Shown here piece after piece: positions 56,922 to 64,000 of a stretch of 64,000 bases of DNA (position 1 is the first letter of the stretch; the number at the start of each line of letters is the position of its first letter). This stretch comes from Streptomyces sp. KL109B. Lineage in GTDB: Bacteria > Actinomycetota > Actinomycetes > Streptomycetales > Streptomycetaceae. Under the pieces are notes generated by a model that had not been told where the DNA came from, ran no database searches, and saw nothing but the letters and a program-made list of their open reading frames with translations. Location: positions 62,001 through 126,000 of the forward strand of contig NZ_JASERL010000011.1 in NCBI RefSeq assembly GCF_030766935.1. The letters are read 5' to 3'. Made by a program: the position numbers and the translations under genes.

Positions 56922-57098
56922 ATGTCCGCCACCCCAGCCCCACGAACCGAACGGTCCGCCGACGTGGTCAACGAGCAGATTCGTGACCTGTGGGCGCGCA
57001 CGCGCGGACGCCTGAGCGCCGAGGACCGTGCGGAGTACGAGTCCCTGGTCACGGAGTGGGCGTCCGCCATCGGCGGAGGGGTCGCGCAGCGCGCATGA
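56922..57098 (+). CDS. Small helical protein of unknown function
   Basis: A 58-residue ORF: SATPAPRTERSADVVNEQIR then DLWARTRGRLSAEDRAEYES and LVTEWASAIGGGVAQRA. The centre is a strongly amphipathic helix pair. Codon use is of coding type. No ribosome site precedes the ATG; TACGCT about 7 bases upstream could be a -10, which would give a leaderless RNA. I recall similar short conserved Streptomyces proteins but cannot name the family. It ends 19 bp before a hairpin shared with the convergent YceI gene. Confidence 0.55.
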   Translation: MSATPAPRTERSADVVNEQIRDLWARTRGRLSAEDRAEYESLVTEWASAIGGGVAQRA

Positions 57099-57116
57099 CC
57101 CCCTCCGCACGGTGAC

Positions 57117-57139
57117 CCCCGCCGGCTACTCCGGCGGGG
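57117..57139. terminator. Bidirectional terminator between the convergent genes
   Basis: CCCCGCCGG (57117-57125) and CCGGCGGGG (57131-57139) form a perfect 9-bp stem with a 5-base loop. It lies 19 bp past the forward-strand stop at 57098 and covers the stop codon of the reverse-strand YceI gene. No T-run follows, as usual in such GC-rich genomes. Confidence 0.7.
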
Positions 57140-58034
57140 TCGGCGTGTCCTCGCTGCGGTACATCGCCTGTACGTCCATTTCGAGCTTGACGGTCGGGCC
57201 GACGACCGCGATGCCCTTGGCGAGCATGGTCCGCCAGTTCAGCGTGTAGTCCTCGCGGTGCAGCTCCGCCGTGGCGAGGGCCGCGCAGCGCAGCTCCTCC
57301 GCGTAGCCGCCGTTGACGACACCGAGGTAACCGGTGTCGAGGTCGACGGTGCGACTCACGCCGTGCATGGTGAGGGCGCCCTGCACCGTCCACTTCGAGC
57401 CACCCCGGTAGATGAAGCGGTCCGAGGAGAAGTGGATGTAGGGGTAGCGCTCGACGTCGAGGAAGTCGGCGGAGCGCAGGTGGTTGTCGCGGGTGTTGTT
57501 GCCCGTGGTGATCGACGAGGCGTCGATACGGACCTCGACCCGCGAGTCCGCCATGTCGGGCGCGATCTGGATGCCGCCCTCGAAGCGCGTGAAGCGGCCG
57601 TGCACATGGGCCATGCCGACGTGCTTGGCGATGAAGCGGATCGCGGTGTGCGGCGGGTCGAACAGCCAGGTGCCGGGCTGCGGCAGCTCGGGCGAGCGGC
57701 CCACGTGCAGCTGGATGCCGGTGAGCGGCAGCGCCTCGCCCTCGACGACGTCGACCGTCTGCTGGAACGGCTGGAGGCCCTCGGCCGCGATGAGCACGCT
57801 GTAACGGCCCGGTTGCAGTGTGACGAAGACGAGGCCGAAGGGGTCGGTCGTGGCCTTGGCGGTGACCCGGCCGGTGTCCGAGTGTGTGAGCGTGACCTCG
57901 GCGCCCGGCATGGGCTGGCCGAACGGGTCGGTCACCTCGCAGTGCACACCACCCGCGCCCTGCGGCAGGGAGTGAACGGGTCCGGCTCCCCGCCCGGATC
58001 CGGCGCGCTTCCGGCGGAACAATGCGAGGGGCAT
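57126..58034 (-). CDS. YceI-like protein with N-terminal carboxypeptidase-regulatory-like domain
   Basis: A 302-residue protein. Residues about 30-112 form a carboxypeptidase-regulatory-like beta-sandwich (VHCEVTDPFGQPMPGAEVTLTHSDTGRV ... GLVFVTLQPGRYSVLIAAEG). Residues about 118-298 form a YceI lipocalin-like barrel (GTWLFDPPHTAIRFIAKHVGMAHVHGRFTRFEGGIQIAPD, NHLRSADFLDVERYPYIHFSSDRF, LTMHGVSRTVDLD), which binds isoprenoid-like lipids in relatives. No clear signal peptide is seen, so it may act in the cytoplasm or at the membrane. The ATG at 58034 is preceded by AAAGG at fit spacing; one at 58055 is an alternative. Confidence 0.9.
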   Translation of the reverse strand: MPLALFRRKRAGSGRGAGPVHSLPQGAGGVHCEVTDPFGQPMPGAEVTLTHSDTGRVTAKATTDPFGLVFVTLQPGRYSVLIAAEGLQPFQQTVDVVEGEALPLTGIQLHVGRSPELPQPGTWLFDPPHTAIRFIAKHVGMAHVHGRFTRFEGGIQIAPDMADSRVEVRIDASSITTGNNTRDNHLRSADFLDVERYPYIHFSSDRFIYRGGSKWTVQGALTMHGVSRTVDLDTGYLGVVNGGYAEELRCAALATAELHREDYTLNWRTMLAKGIAVVGPTVKLEMDVQAMYRSEDTPTPPE

Positions 58035-58319
58035 GAATGGGCCTTTCTTGTGCATCCGAACGAGCGTGCACACTTTGCCATGCTCCGCGCCCTACCAAAT
58101 GGGGCGGAGTCTGGTATTCCGGCAGGCGTGAACCCGCCATTTCACAAGATCCACACCTCTGGGGCCGCTCCGTCGCCTCGACGTTTCCCGCCTTCTCCTC
58201 CTCCCCCGCGTACGTTCACGTGTTCTCCGTAAAGCGTTGACGAAGCCGGAAGCGCTCTGGCAAGGTCACGAACCCCGGCGCCACCCCCCGAAGCGGGACC
58301 CGAGGAGACCCCCTGCCCG

Positions 58320-59534
58320 ATGAATCCAAGGCCCGCCCCCGCCCGTAGGACCGTGCCCGACGCCCCCGCCCTGCGCCGCTTCGCCGACGCGCACTGGGGC
58401 CGGGAGCCGGTCGTCGTCGGCGACACCCCACTGGGCATCACCGCGGCCGACGCGCACACCCTCCTCCTCGCCGCGGCCGCCCGCCCCGCCCCCGCGCCAC
58501 TGCGCCTGTCCACCGCGGACGGGGTGCTCCGGGAGCCGGGGACGCTGCTGCCGGGGCCGGCCGACCGGGATCTCGCCGGGTACGTCGCACGGCTGGCCGA
58601 GGCGCCGCAACTGGGCAATGACGGCTGGCTGTTGACCGTCGATGACCCGCTGAGCGGGGACTTCGCGCTGTGGTCGCGGGTGCGGGACGCGTTGGCGGGG
58701 CTCTGGCGGCACGTCGGCTGGCCCGCGGTGCCGGTGACGGCGGAACTGGCCGTCGGCGACCGGCACCACACCGTCACCGAGGCGGGCGACCCCGACGCCG
58801 CGTCCCTCACCTGGGTCATCGACGGCGAACTGACCGTGCGCGTACGACCCGAGCACACCGGAACCGAGTACGAACTGAGGGCCTCGGCGGGCGACTTGCT
58901 GCACTGGCCCGCGGGCAGCCGGCACCTCGACCACCGTACGCGGCCGTGCACGACGCTCCGGTTGAGCGTGCCCGCCCGGACGGCCGCCGCCCTGCCGATG
59001 GTCGCGGACGGCGTCCGCGCGCTGACGCGCAGGCGGCGCGCGCACGCGCAGGCCCCTGCGGCGCACCCCCACCCGCTGCCCGCGCGGCCCGACGGCCGGG
59101 TGACACCACCCGCCCCGCTCAGGGCCGCCGCCCGCCGCCTGACCGAGGCCCTCACCGAGCCGGACATCGAGCGGGACCTCCTGGTGCGCTGGGCCGGGCT
59201 GCGCTCCGCCGCGGGCCTGAACCCGGCGCCCGAGCCGTGCCCCGCCGTCCCGCTCACCTCACGGCACCGATTACAACGTGTCTCGGAGATCATCCGGGTC
59301 GCCGACGGCCACGACGACGCGCTGTGGGCGGCGAACGGACATGTGTGGCCCGCGCCGGGCCGCGCCGCCGACCGGCTCCTCGCCCATCTGCGCACGGCGC
59401 GCGGCGGCGCCACCGTCGCCGACCTCGCCGCGTCGTCGGGACACCACGCGCACTCGCCCCGGCTGCACGCGCTGCTGCGTGAACTGTGCCGGTCGCGGGC
59501 CGTCCGCGTCACGCCTCCGGAGCCGCGTCCGTGA
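58320..59534 (+). CDS. JmjC/cupin-like protein, first of a tandem pair
   Basis: A 404-residue protein related to the bacterial ROXA/cupin_4 group. The N-terminus has RRFADAHWGREPVVVGD, the usual start of that domain. The barrel (about 120-225) keeps AGDLLHWPAGSRHLDHRT, with a late His, but at the place of the usual HxD iron motif reads EAGDPDAASLTWVIDGELTV, so the metal ligands appear lost. A C-terminal winged-helix-like region (TVADLAASSGHHAHSPRLHALLRELCRSRAVRV) resembles that of ROXA. It overlaps the second copy by GTGA. The two genes and two downstream oxidoreductases form one operon. Function is unknown; it could be a non-catalytic partner of the second copy. Confidence 0.7.
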   Translation: MNPRPAPARRTVPDAPALRRFADAHWGREPVVVGDTPLGITAADAHTLLLAAAARPAPAPLRLSTADGVLREPGTLLPGPADRDLAGYVARLAEAPQLGNDGWLLTVDDPLSGDFALWSRVRDALAGLWRHVGWPAVPVTAELAVGDRHHTVTEAGDPDAASLTWVIDGELTVRVRPEHTGTEYELRASAGDLLHWPAGSRHLDHRTRPCTTLRLSVPARTAAALPMVADGVRALTRRRRAHAQAPAAHPHPLPARPDGRVTPPAPLRAAARRLTEALTEPDIERDLLVRWAGLRSAAGLNPAPEPCPAVPLTSRHRLQRVSEIIRVADGHDDALWAANGHVWPAPGRAADRLLAHLRTARGGATVADLAASSGHHAHSPRLHALLRELCRSRAVRVTPPEPRP

Positions 59535-60718
59535 CCACGAGCGCCGCCACCCCCATCGACGTCCTCGGCCCCCTCGACCGGTCCGTGGACTGGCCGCGCC
59601 TCGCGGCCGAGCACTGGGACCGAAGACCCGTGCTGCTGCGCCCCGGCCGCGGCGCCGGTCCCGGCCGCGGCGCCGCCCCCTTCGACCCCAACGAGGTCTT
59701 CGAGGGGGCCGTCGCCGCCGCCCAGCACGCCACGGCGGGCGCCGATGACCGGGTCCTGTTCACCGTGGGGCCGCGCCGCCTGACGGAGCCCGGTGATCTG
59801 CTGCCACGGCCCGAGGACGGCTCGTTCGCCGCCTACGACCGGCGCCTGGAAACGCGGTTGGGCGACACGGACTTCGCGCTCGTGGTGCGGGAGCTGCACG
59901 CGGGGCACCACCCGCTGTGGATCAGGGAACGCGACTTCCTCGCGGGCCTCTGGGACGAGGTCGGGCAGCCGCTCGCGGCCATCGGCACGACGCTCTGCCA
60001 CGGCACGTCCGCGCCGCCGAGGACCACGGCCTCCCACCACCGGGCCGCCACGTTCCTCTACACACTGCACGGCCGCCACCGCATCCACCTCACGGGCCCA
60101 GGCGACCGGCGCTGGGCGGCCACCACGGTCCCCGGCGACCTGCTGTACTGGCCCGCCGACCACGCGTACACGGTGCCCGCCCCGTACACCGCCCGCTCCC
60201 CCGGCACGGCCGTGCACATCAGCGTGCCGCGCGAGCCGTCCTACGCGTTCGACCCGCCGTATCGGGCGTCCGCCTTGGCCCCGGCCGACACCCTTGTGCC
60301 CGACGGCGACCCGACCGACGACCTGCCCGCCACCCTGCCTCCCGTCCTGTCCGCGGCCCTCGCCCACCTGCGCCAGGAGTCCGGCCCCGAACGGCTGCAC
60401 CGCCGCCTGGCCCGCGAGGCGCTCCGGCACGCCACCGACGGCGGCCTGCGTCCAGTGCCGCCGCCCACCAGGCCCGGCTACTTCACCGACGACGACGCGG
60501 TACGGGCCACGGAGCGGGTGCTGTGGGCGCCCGTCGACCGGCACCGCCTCGTGGCGGCCTGCGGCCATGTCACCCGGACCGGTCTGACGGCACGCGAACT
60601 GTCCGCCCTGGTGGGCCGGTTGAACGGCGGCGAGCCACTGCCCGTGGGCGAACTGACCCCTTCGGCGCGCAGACTGGTGGCGCGGCTCGCCGGGTTCCGC
60701 GCGGTGGAACGCCTCTGA
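59531..60718 (+). CDS. JmjC/cupin-like protein, second of a tandem pair
   Basis: A 395-residue paralogue of the preceding protein, sharing DWPRLAAEHWDRRPVLLRPG at the N-terminus and GDLLYWPADHAYTVPAP in the barrel. At the HxD position the sequence reads ASHHRAATFLYTLHGRHRIHL, so a His pair is present but the Asp is not. The final His of the triad (DHAYTV) is kept. The C-terminal winged-helix part is LTARELSALVGRLNGGEPLPVGELTPSARRLVARL. The GTG at 59531 overlaps the previous TGA. Such proteins usually hydroxylate ribosomal or peptide side chains with iron and 2-oxoglutarate; here the altered ligands make that uncertain. Confidence 0.72.
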   Translation: MTTSAATPIDVLGPLDRSVDWPRLAAEHWDRRPVLLRPGRGAGPGRGAAPFDPNEVFEGAVAAAQHATAGADDRVLFTVGPRRLTEPGDLLPRPEDGSFAAYDRRLETRLGDTDFALVVRELHAGHHPLWIRERDFLAGLWDEVGQPLAAIGTTLCHGTSAPPRTTASHHRAATFLYTLHGRHRIHLTGPGDRRWAATTVPGDLLYWPADHAYTVPAPYTARSPGTAVHISVPREPSYAFDPPYRASALAPADTLVPDGDPTDDLPATLPPVLSAALAHLRQESGPERLHRRLAREALRHATDGGLRPVPPPTRPGYFTDDDAVRATERVLWAPVDRHRLVAACGHVTRTGLTARELSALVGRLNGGEPLPVGELTPSARRLVARLAGFRAVERL

Positions 60719-60764
60719 CCCCTCCTGCCGCATGGTGGAACCGCCCCCACCCGAAAGGAGCTTC

Positions 60765-61784
60765 ATGGCACGCCTCGACGTGGGACTGATCGGCGCGGGC
60801 CTCATCGCCCGCGCCCACCTGCCCGCATGGACCGCCCTCGGCGCACGCGTCACGGTCCTGTCCACCGACGGCCGCGCGGAGCAACTGGCCACCAGATACG
60901 CCGAGTTCGGCGTCACGGCAACGCACAGCCCGCCCGAACTCCTCGACCGCTGCACCGTCGTCGACGTGTGCACCCCCACGTACACGCACCGGCGGATCGT
61001 CCTGGACGCGATCGCCGCGGGCCGGCACGTGGTGTGCGAGAAGCCGCTCTCGCTCGATGTCACCGAGGCCCGGGAGATGGCCGAAGCGGCGCGGGCGGCG
61101 GGGGTGCGGCTGTTCCCGGCCCATGTCGTGCGCTACTTCCCGGCGTACGCGGCGCTCGCCGACGCGGTGGCGCGCGGGGGCCTTGGCAGCCCCGCCGTGC
61201 TGCGGTTCACGCGCTCCGGGCGCTTTCCGGGGTGGGCGCCGTGGTTCGCGGACCCGGCGCTTTCGGGCGGCATCCTGATCGACCAGATGATCCACGACTT
61301 CGACTTCGCGCGGCTGCTCGCGGGTGAGGTGGTGCGGGTGCACGCGCAGGTGCGCGACAACCAGGGGGCGCGGGAGAGCGACGGTGACGCGGTGGTGACC
61401 GGCACCGCGGTCCTCACGCACGCCTCCGGCGCGATCAGCCACGTACTCGGTGTGTGGGGGCCGCCGGATCTGCCGTTCCGTACGACGTACCGGTTCGCGG
61501 GGACGGACGGAATCCTGGAGCACGACTCGACCGCCGACCCGGGCTTCCGGGTTCTGGCACAGGGGACGCGGCAACCCGGCGAGGGCATTCCGGGCAGCCC
61601 GATGACGGAGAGCCCGTATCTGACGGAACTGCGGGAGTTCGCCGCGGCCTTCGAGGGCGGCCCCGCCCCGCGCGTCTCGGCGCGCGACGGCGTCGAGGCC
61701 GTCCGCATCGCGTGCGCCGCCGCCGAGTCCGCGCGCACCGGAGCGAGTGTCGAACTCGATGCGACCGAGGAGGCCCGGCGATGA
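60765..61784 (+). CDS. Gfo/Idh/MocA-family oxidoreductase, first copy
   Basis: A 339-residue NAD(P)-dependent dehydrogenase. The Rossmann loop is GLIGAGLIARAHLPAW, the catalytic EKP is in VVCEKPLSLDVTEAREM, and the C-terminal domain has GGILIDQMIHDFDFARLL, whose His and Asp supply the other active-site residues. Family members oxidise sugars, inositol or amino sugars. The ATG at 60765 follows AAGGAG. Its TGA is shared with the ATG of the second copy. With the two JmjC-like genes upstream, separated by 46 bp, it forms a four-gene operon whose substrate is unknown. Confidence 0.92.
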   Translation: MARLDVGLIGAGLIARAHLPAWTALGARVTVLSTDGRAEQLATRYAEFGVTATHSPPELLDRCTVVDVCTPTYTHRRIVLDAIAAGRHVVCEKPLSLDVTEAREMAEAARAAGVRLFPAHVVRYFPAYAALADAVARGGLGSPAVLRFTRSGRFPGWAPWFADPALSGGILIDQMIHDFDFARLLAGEVVRVHAQVRDNQGARESDGDAVVTGTAVLTHASGAISHVLGVWGPPDLPFRTTYRFAGTDGILEHDSTADPGFRVLAQGTRQPGEGIPGSPMTESPYLTELREFAAAFEGGPAPRVSARDGVEAVRIACAAAESARTGASVELDATEEARR

Positions 61785-62806
61785 CGGACCGACGGGACAT
61801 CAAGGTCGGCGTGCTGTCGTTCGCGCACGTCCACGCGACCGGTTTCGCGCGCAAGCTCGCCGCGATGGACGGCGTGGAGGTGCTCGCGGCCGATCCGGAC
61901 CGGGATCCGGCCGCGCCGAACGAGTCCCGCGGGAAGCACTTGGCGATGCGCATCGGTGTCGATCACGTCGACACGTACGAGGAGTTGTTCGCCTGGGGCC
62001 CGGACAAGGTCGTCGTCTGCGCGGAGAACGTGCGGCACCGGACGCTGGTCCTGCTGGCCGCCGCGCACGGCGTCGACGTGCTGTGCGAGAAGCCGCTCGC
62101 GACGACGCCCGAGGACGCCGCCGCGATGGTCGAGGCGTGCCGGGCGGCGGGGGTGCGGCTCGCGGTGGCGCACCCGGTGCGGTTCAGCCCCGCCTACCTC
62201 GCGGTGCGCGACGCGGTGCGAGCGGGCACGACGGGCGAGGTGCTCACGGTTGCGGGCGCCAACAACGGCTATATGCCCGGCTCCAGGAGGCGCTGGTTCA
62301 CCGATCCCGAACTGGCCGGCGGCGGCGCGGTCATGGACCACACCGTGCACGTCGTGGACCTCCTCGACGACCTCTTCGACGGCTCCCCCGCACGGTCCGT
62401 CTACGCGCAGACCAACCGTCTGCTGTACGGGGACGAGGTCGCGGTCGAGACGGCGGGGCTGCTCACCGTGACGTACGCGAACGGGGCCGTCCTCACGCTC
62501 GACTGCAGCTGGAGTCAGCCGCGGCACCATCCGGCGTGGGGCGGCCTCTCGATGCAGGTGGTCGGGGCGCGGGCGGCGTTGGAGATGGACGCGTTCGACC
62601 AGAAGGTGCGCGGGTTCGTCGAGACGTCGCGGTCGGGCGTGGAACTCGCGTACGGCGTCGACCTGGACGCGCTGATGCTGCGGTCCTTCCTGTTCGGCGA
62701 GGGTCCCGTGGCGGTCACCGACGGCGCGTCCGGGCTGCGGGCGGTGCGGATCGTGGCGGCGGCGTACGAGTCGGCGCGTACCGGAAGGGTCGTCGAACTC
62801 ACGTAA
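61781..62806 (+). CDS. Gfo/Idh/MocA-family oxidoreductase, second copy
   Basis: A 341-residue relative of the preceding protein. The cofactor region VGVLSFAHVHATGFARKL is unusual: the normal GxGxxG is replaced by SFAHVHATG, a variant known in some inositol-oxidoreductase-like members. EKP is present in VLCEKPLATTPEDAAAM, and the catalytic loop is GGAVMDHTVHVVDLLDDL. The substitution in the nucleotide loop may change cofactor affinity. ATGA overlap with the first copy gives translational coupling. The two may act on successive steps, or as a heteromer. Confidence 0.9.
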   Translation: MTDRRDIKVGVLSFAHVHATGFARKLAAMDGVEVLAADPDRDPAAPNESRGKHLAMRIGVDHVDTYEELFAWGPDKVVVCAENVRHRTLVLLAAAHGVDVLCEKPLATTPEDAAAMVEACRAAGVRLAVAHPVRFSPAYLAVRDAVRAGTTGEVLTVAGANNGYMPGSRRRWFTDPELAGGGAVMDHTVHVVDLLDDLFDGSPARSVYAQTNRLLYGDEVAVETAGLLTVTYANGAVLTLDCSWSQPRHHPAWGGLSMQVVGARAALEMDAFDQKVRGFVETSRSGVELAYGVDLDALMLRSFLFGEGPVAVTDGASGLRAVRIVAAAYESARTGRVVELT

Positions 62807-62975
62807 GGGGGTGGCGACGGACTTGGGGACAGGGTGCGAGAGGCTTGTGCAGAATGGGTGAGGCTCCGGCCCGCCGCCCCTGTCCCCTACCGAGCAGGTA
62901 CCACGTGACGAAACATCACATATCCGCCCCCGAAGCCTCGTCGGCAGCGTTCGGCCCCTTCGCCGGAGGTGTCCG

Positions 62976-64000
62976 ATGAGCCGCGGCGTCGAGCTCCACG
63001 ACCTGATCTTCGCCGGAGTCGCCCTGGTCGGCGGCCTGTTGGCGGGGCTGCTGCTGCGGACCCTGCTGCGCTGGCTCGGGGTGCGCGCCGGGCAGACGCG
63101 GTGGGGCGGGGACGATGTGATCGTCGACGCGCTGCGCACGCTGGTGCCGTGGGCCGCGGTCGCCGCGGGCGCGGCGGTGGCCGCGGAGGTGCTGCCGCTG
63201 ACGCCGCGCACCGGGCGGAATGTGAACATGGCGCTCACGGCGCTGCTCATCGTCGTGGCGACGCTCACGGCGGCCCGGGTGATCACGGGGCTCGTGCGGA
63301 CGGTCGCGCAGTCCCGTGCGGCGGTGGCGGGTTCGGCGACCATCTTTGTGAACATCACGCGGGTCGTGGTGCTCGCGATGGGCTTCCTGGTCGTCCTCCA
63401 GACGCTCGGCATCTCCATCGCACCGCTGCTCACCGCGCTCGGCGTCGGGGGCCTCGCCGTGGCGCTCGCCCTCCAGGACACCCTCGCGAATCTCTTCGCG
63501 GGCGTGCACATCCTCGCCTCGAAGACCGTGCAGCCCGGCGACTACATCCGGCTGAGCAGCGGTGAGGAGGGCTATGTCGTCGACATCAACTGGCGCAACA
63601 CAGTGGTGCGGCAGCTCTCCAACAACCTCGTGATCATCCCGAACACGCAGCTGTCCGGCACGAACATGACCAACTTCAGCCGCCCGGAGCAGGAGATGAC
63701 CCTGACGGTGCTCGCCGGGGTCGGCTACGACGTCGACCTGGAGGAGGTGGAGCGGGTGACGGCCGAGGTGGTCACGGAGGTCATGAAGGACGTCGAGGGC
63801 GCGGTCCCCGAGCACGAACCGCTCGTCCGCTTCCACACGTTCGGGGACTCACGGATCAGCTTCAACGTGATCCTCGGGGTCGGCGAGTTCAGCGACCAGT
63901 ACCGGATCAAGCACGAGTTCATCAAGCGGCTGCACTCCCGCTTCCGCGCCGAGGGCATCCGGATCCCGTCGCCCGCGCGGACGGTGGCGCTCGCGCCGGG
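62976..64000 (+). CDS. Mechanosensitive channel of the MscS family (partial)
   Basis: The first 341 residues of a small-conductance mechanosensitive channel. It has four hydrophobic segments: LIFAGVALVGGLLAGLLL, LVPWAAVAAGAAVAAEVL, LTALLIVVATLTAARVI and the pore-lining GFLVVLQTLGISIAPLLTALGVGGLAVALALQD. These are followed by the MscS beta-domain (TVQPGDYIRLSSGEEGYVVDINWRNTVVRQLSNNLVIIPN) and the C-terminal alpha/beta domain. It opens under membrane tension to release solutes. The ATG at 62976 follows GGAGG. The C-terminus lies beyond base 64000. Confidence 0.93.
   Translation, partial: MSRGVELHDLIFAGVALVGGLLAGLLLRTLLRWLGVRAGQTRWGGDDVIVDALRTLVPWAAVAAGAAVAAEVLPLTPRTGRNVNMALTALLIVVATLTAARVITGLVRTVAQSRAAVAGSATIFVNITRVVVLAMGFLVVLQTLGISIAPLLTALGVGGLAVALALQDTLANLFAGVHILASKTVQPGDYIRLSSGEEGYVVDINWRNTVVRQLSNNLVIIPNTQLSGTNMTNFSRPEQEMTLTVLAGVGYDVDLEEVERVTAEVVTEVMKDVEGAVPEHEPLVRFHTFGDSRISFNVILGVGEFSDQYRIKHEFIKRLHSRFRAEGIRIPSPARTVALAP

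Noticed and set aside
58037..58240. Possible precursor peptide upstream of the JmjC-like operon
   Set aside because: The 67-codon frame overlaps the start of the YceI gene on the other strand, lacks a ribosome site and has no leader-core pattern.

Overview
The window looks like a stretch of a Streptomyces (or close relative) chromosome. It is very GC-rich, with codon third positions almost always G or C, and many genes start with GTG. It carries actinomycete families such as a SARP-NB-ARC regulator, WS/DGAT, an F420-type nitroreductase, an SAM-dependent methyltransferase of the DUF574 type, actinobacterial GlgA/GlgC and trypco1/nSTAND proteins. Intergenic regions hold a recurring GC-rich repeat with the core CGGGGCTCYGCCCCGGA. 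I saw no rRNA, tRNA, CRISPR array, intact prophage or complete insertion sequence. One short remnant resembling the end of an IS5-type transposase lies near 4.8 kb.

Layout. 1-9.2 kb: the start of a sugar-binding lipoprotein gene divergent from a GntR/FCD regulator with paired operators; an XRE regulator and an alpha/beta hydrolase bracketed by two 48-bp direct repeats; a double-GNAT protein; a TetR regulator divergent from an amino-acid permease/amidohydrolase pair; and a 58-residue ORF of unknown role. 9.6-16.5 kb: a CcdA/DsbA-like thiol module, a PhnZ-like HD protein, two SDR enzymes (one with a zinc-ribbon-like N-terminus) and a WS/DGAT acyltransferase. 16.5-26.8 kb: secreted GH2 and GH92 glycosidases in one operon, a DrrAB-type ABC exporter preceded by three 11-bp-phased direct repeats, and a SARP-type regulator convergent to it. 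26.8-34.9 kb: an 81-bp tandem repeat, glgC and glgA, a DMT transporter, an Rpf-LysM-M23 cell-wall enzyme, an acetylxylan esterase and gnd. 35-40.4 kb: small enzymes, then a LysR regulator divergent from a membrane protein and an MHS-type transporter.

40.5-50.4 kb is the most unusual part. A lipoprotein with a GH-A-like fold precedes a translationally coupled pair made of a trypco1 protein and a trypsin-nSTAND-propeller protein, a layout known from predicted biological-conflict systems. The nSTAND gene overlaps, tail to tail, a GlgX-type debranching enzyme whose catalytic nucleophile Asp is replaced by Asn. A LuxR-type ATPase regulator follows.

50.4-64 kb: a repeat-rich spacer; an ABC exporter with a textbook SoxR-type promoter that appears to give a leaderless mRNA; a GH3 beta-glucosidase; an enoyl-CoA hydratase; a DUF574 methyltransferase; a YceI protein; an operon of two degenerate JmjC-like proteins and two Gfo/Idh/MocA oxidoreductases; and the start of an MscS channel. 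Common themes are carbohydrate capture and storage (GH2, GH92, GH3, esterase, glycogen genes, gnd), export, and local one-component regulators with visible operators. All family calls rest on reading the translated sequence; no database search was run.
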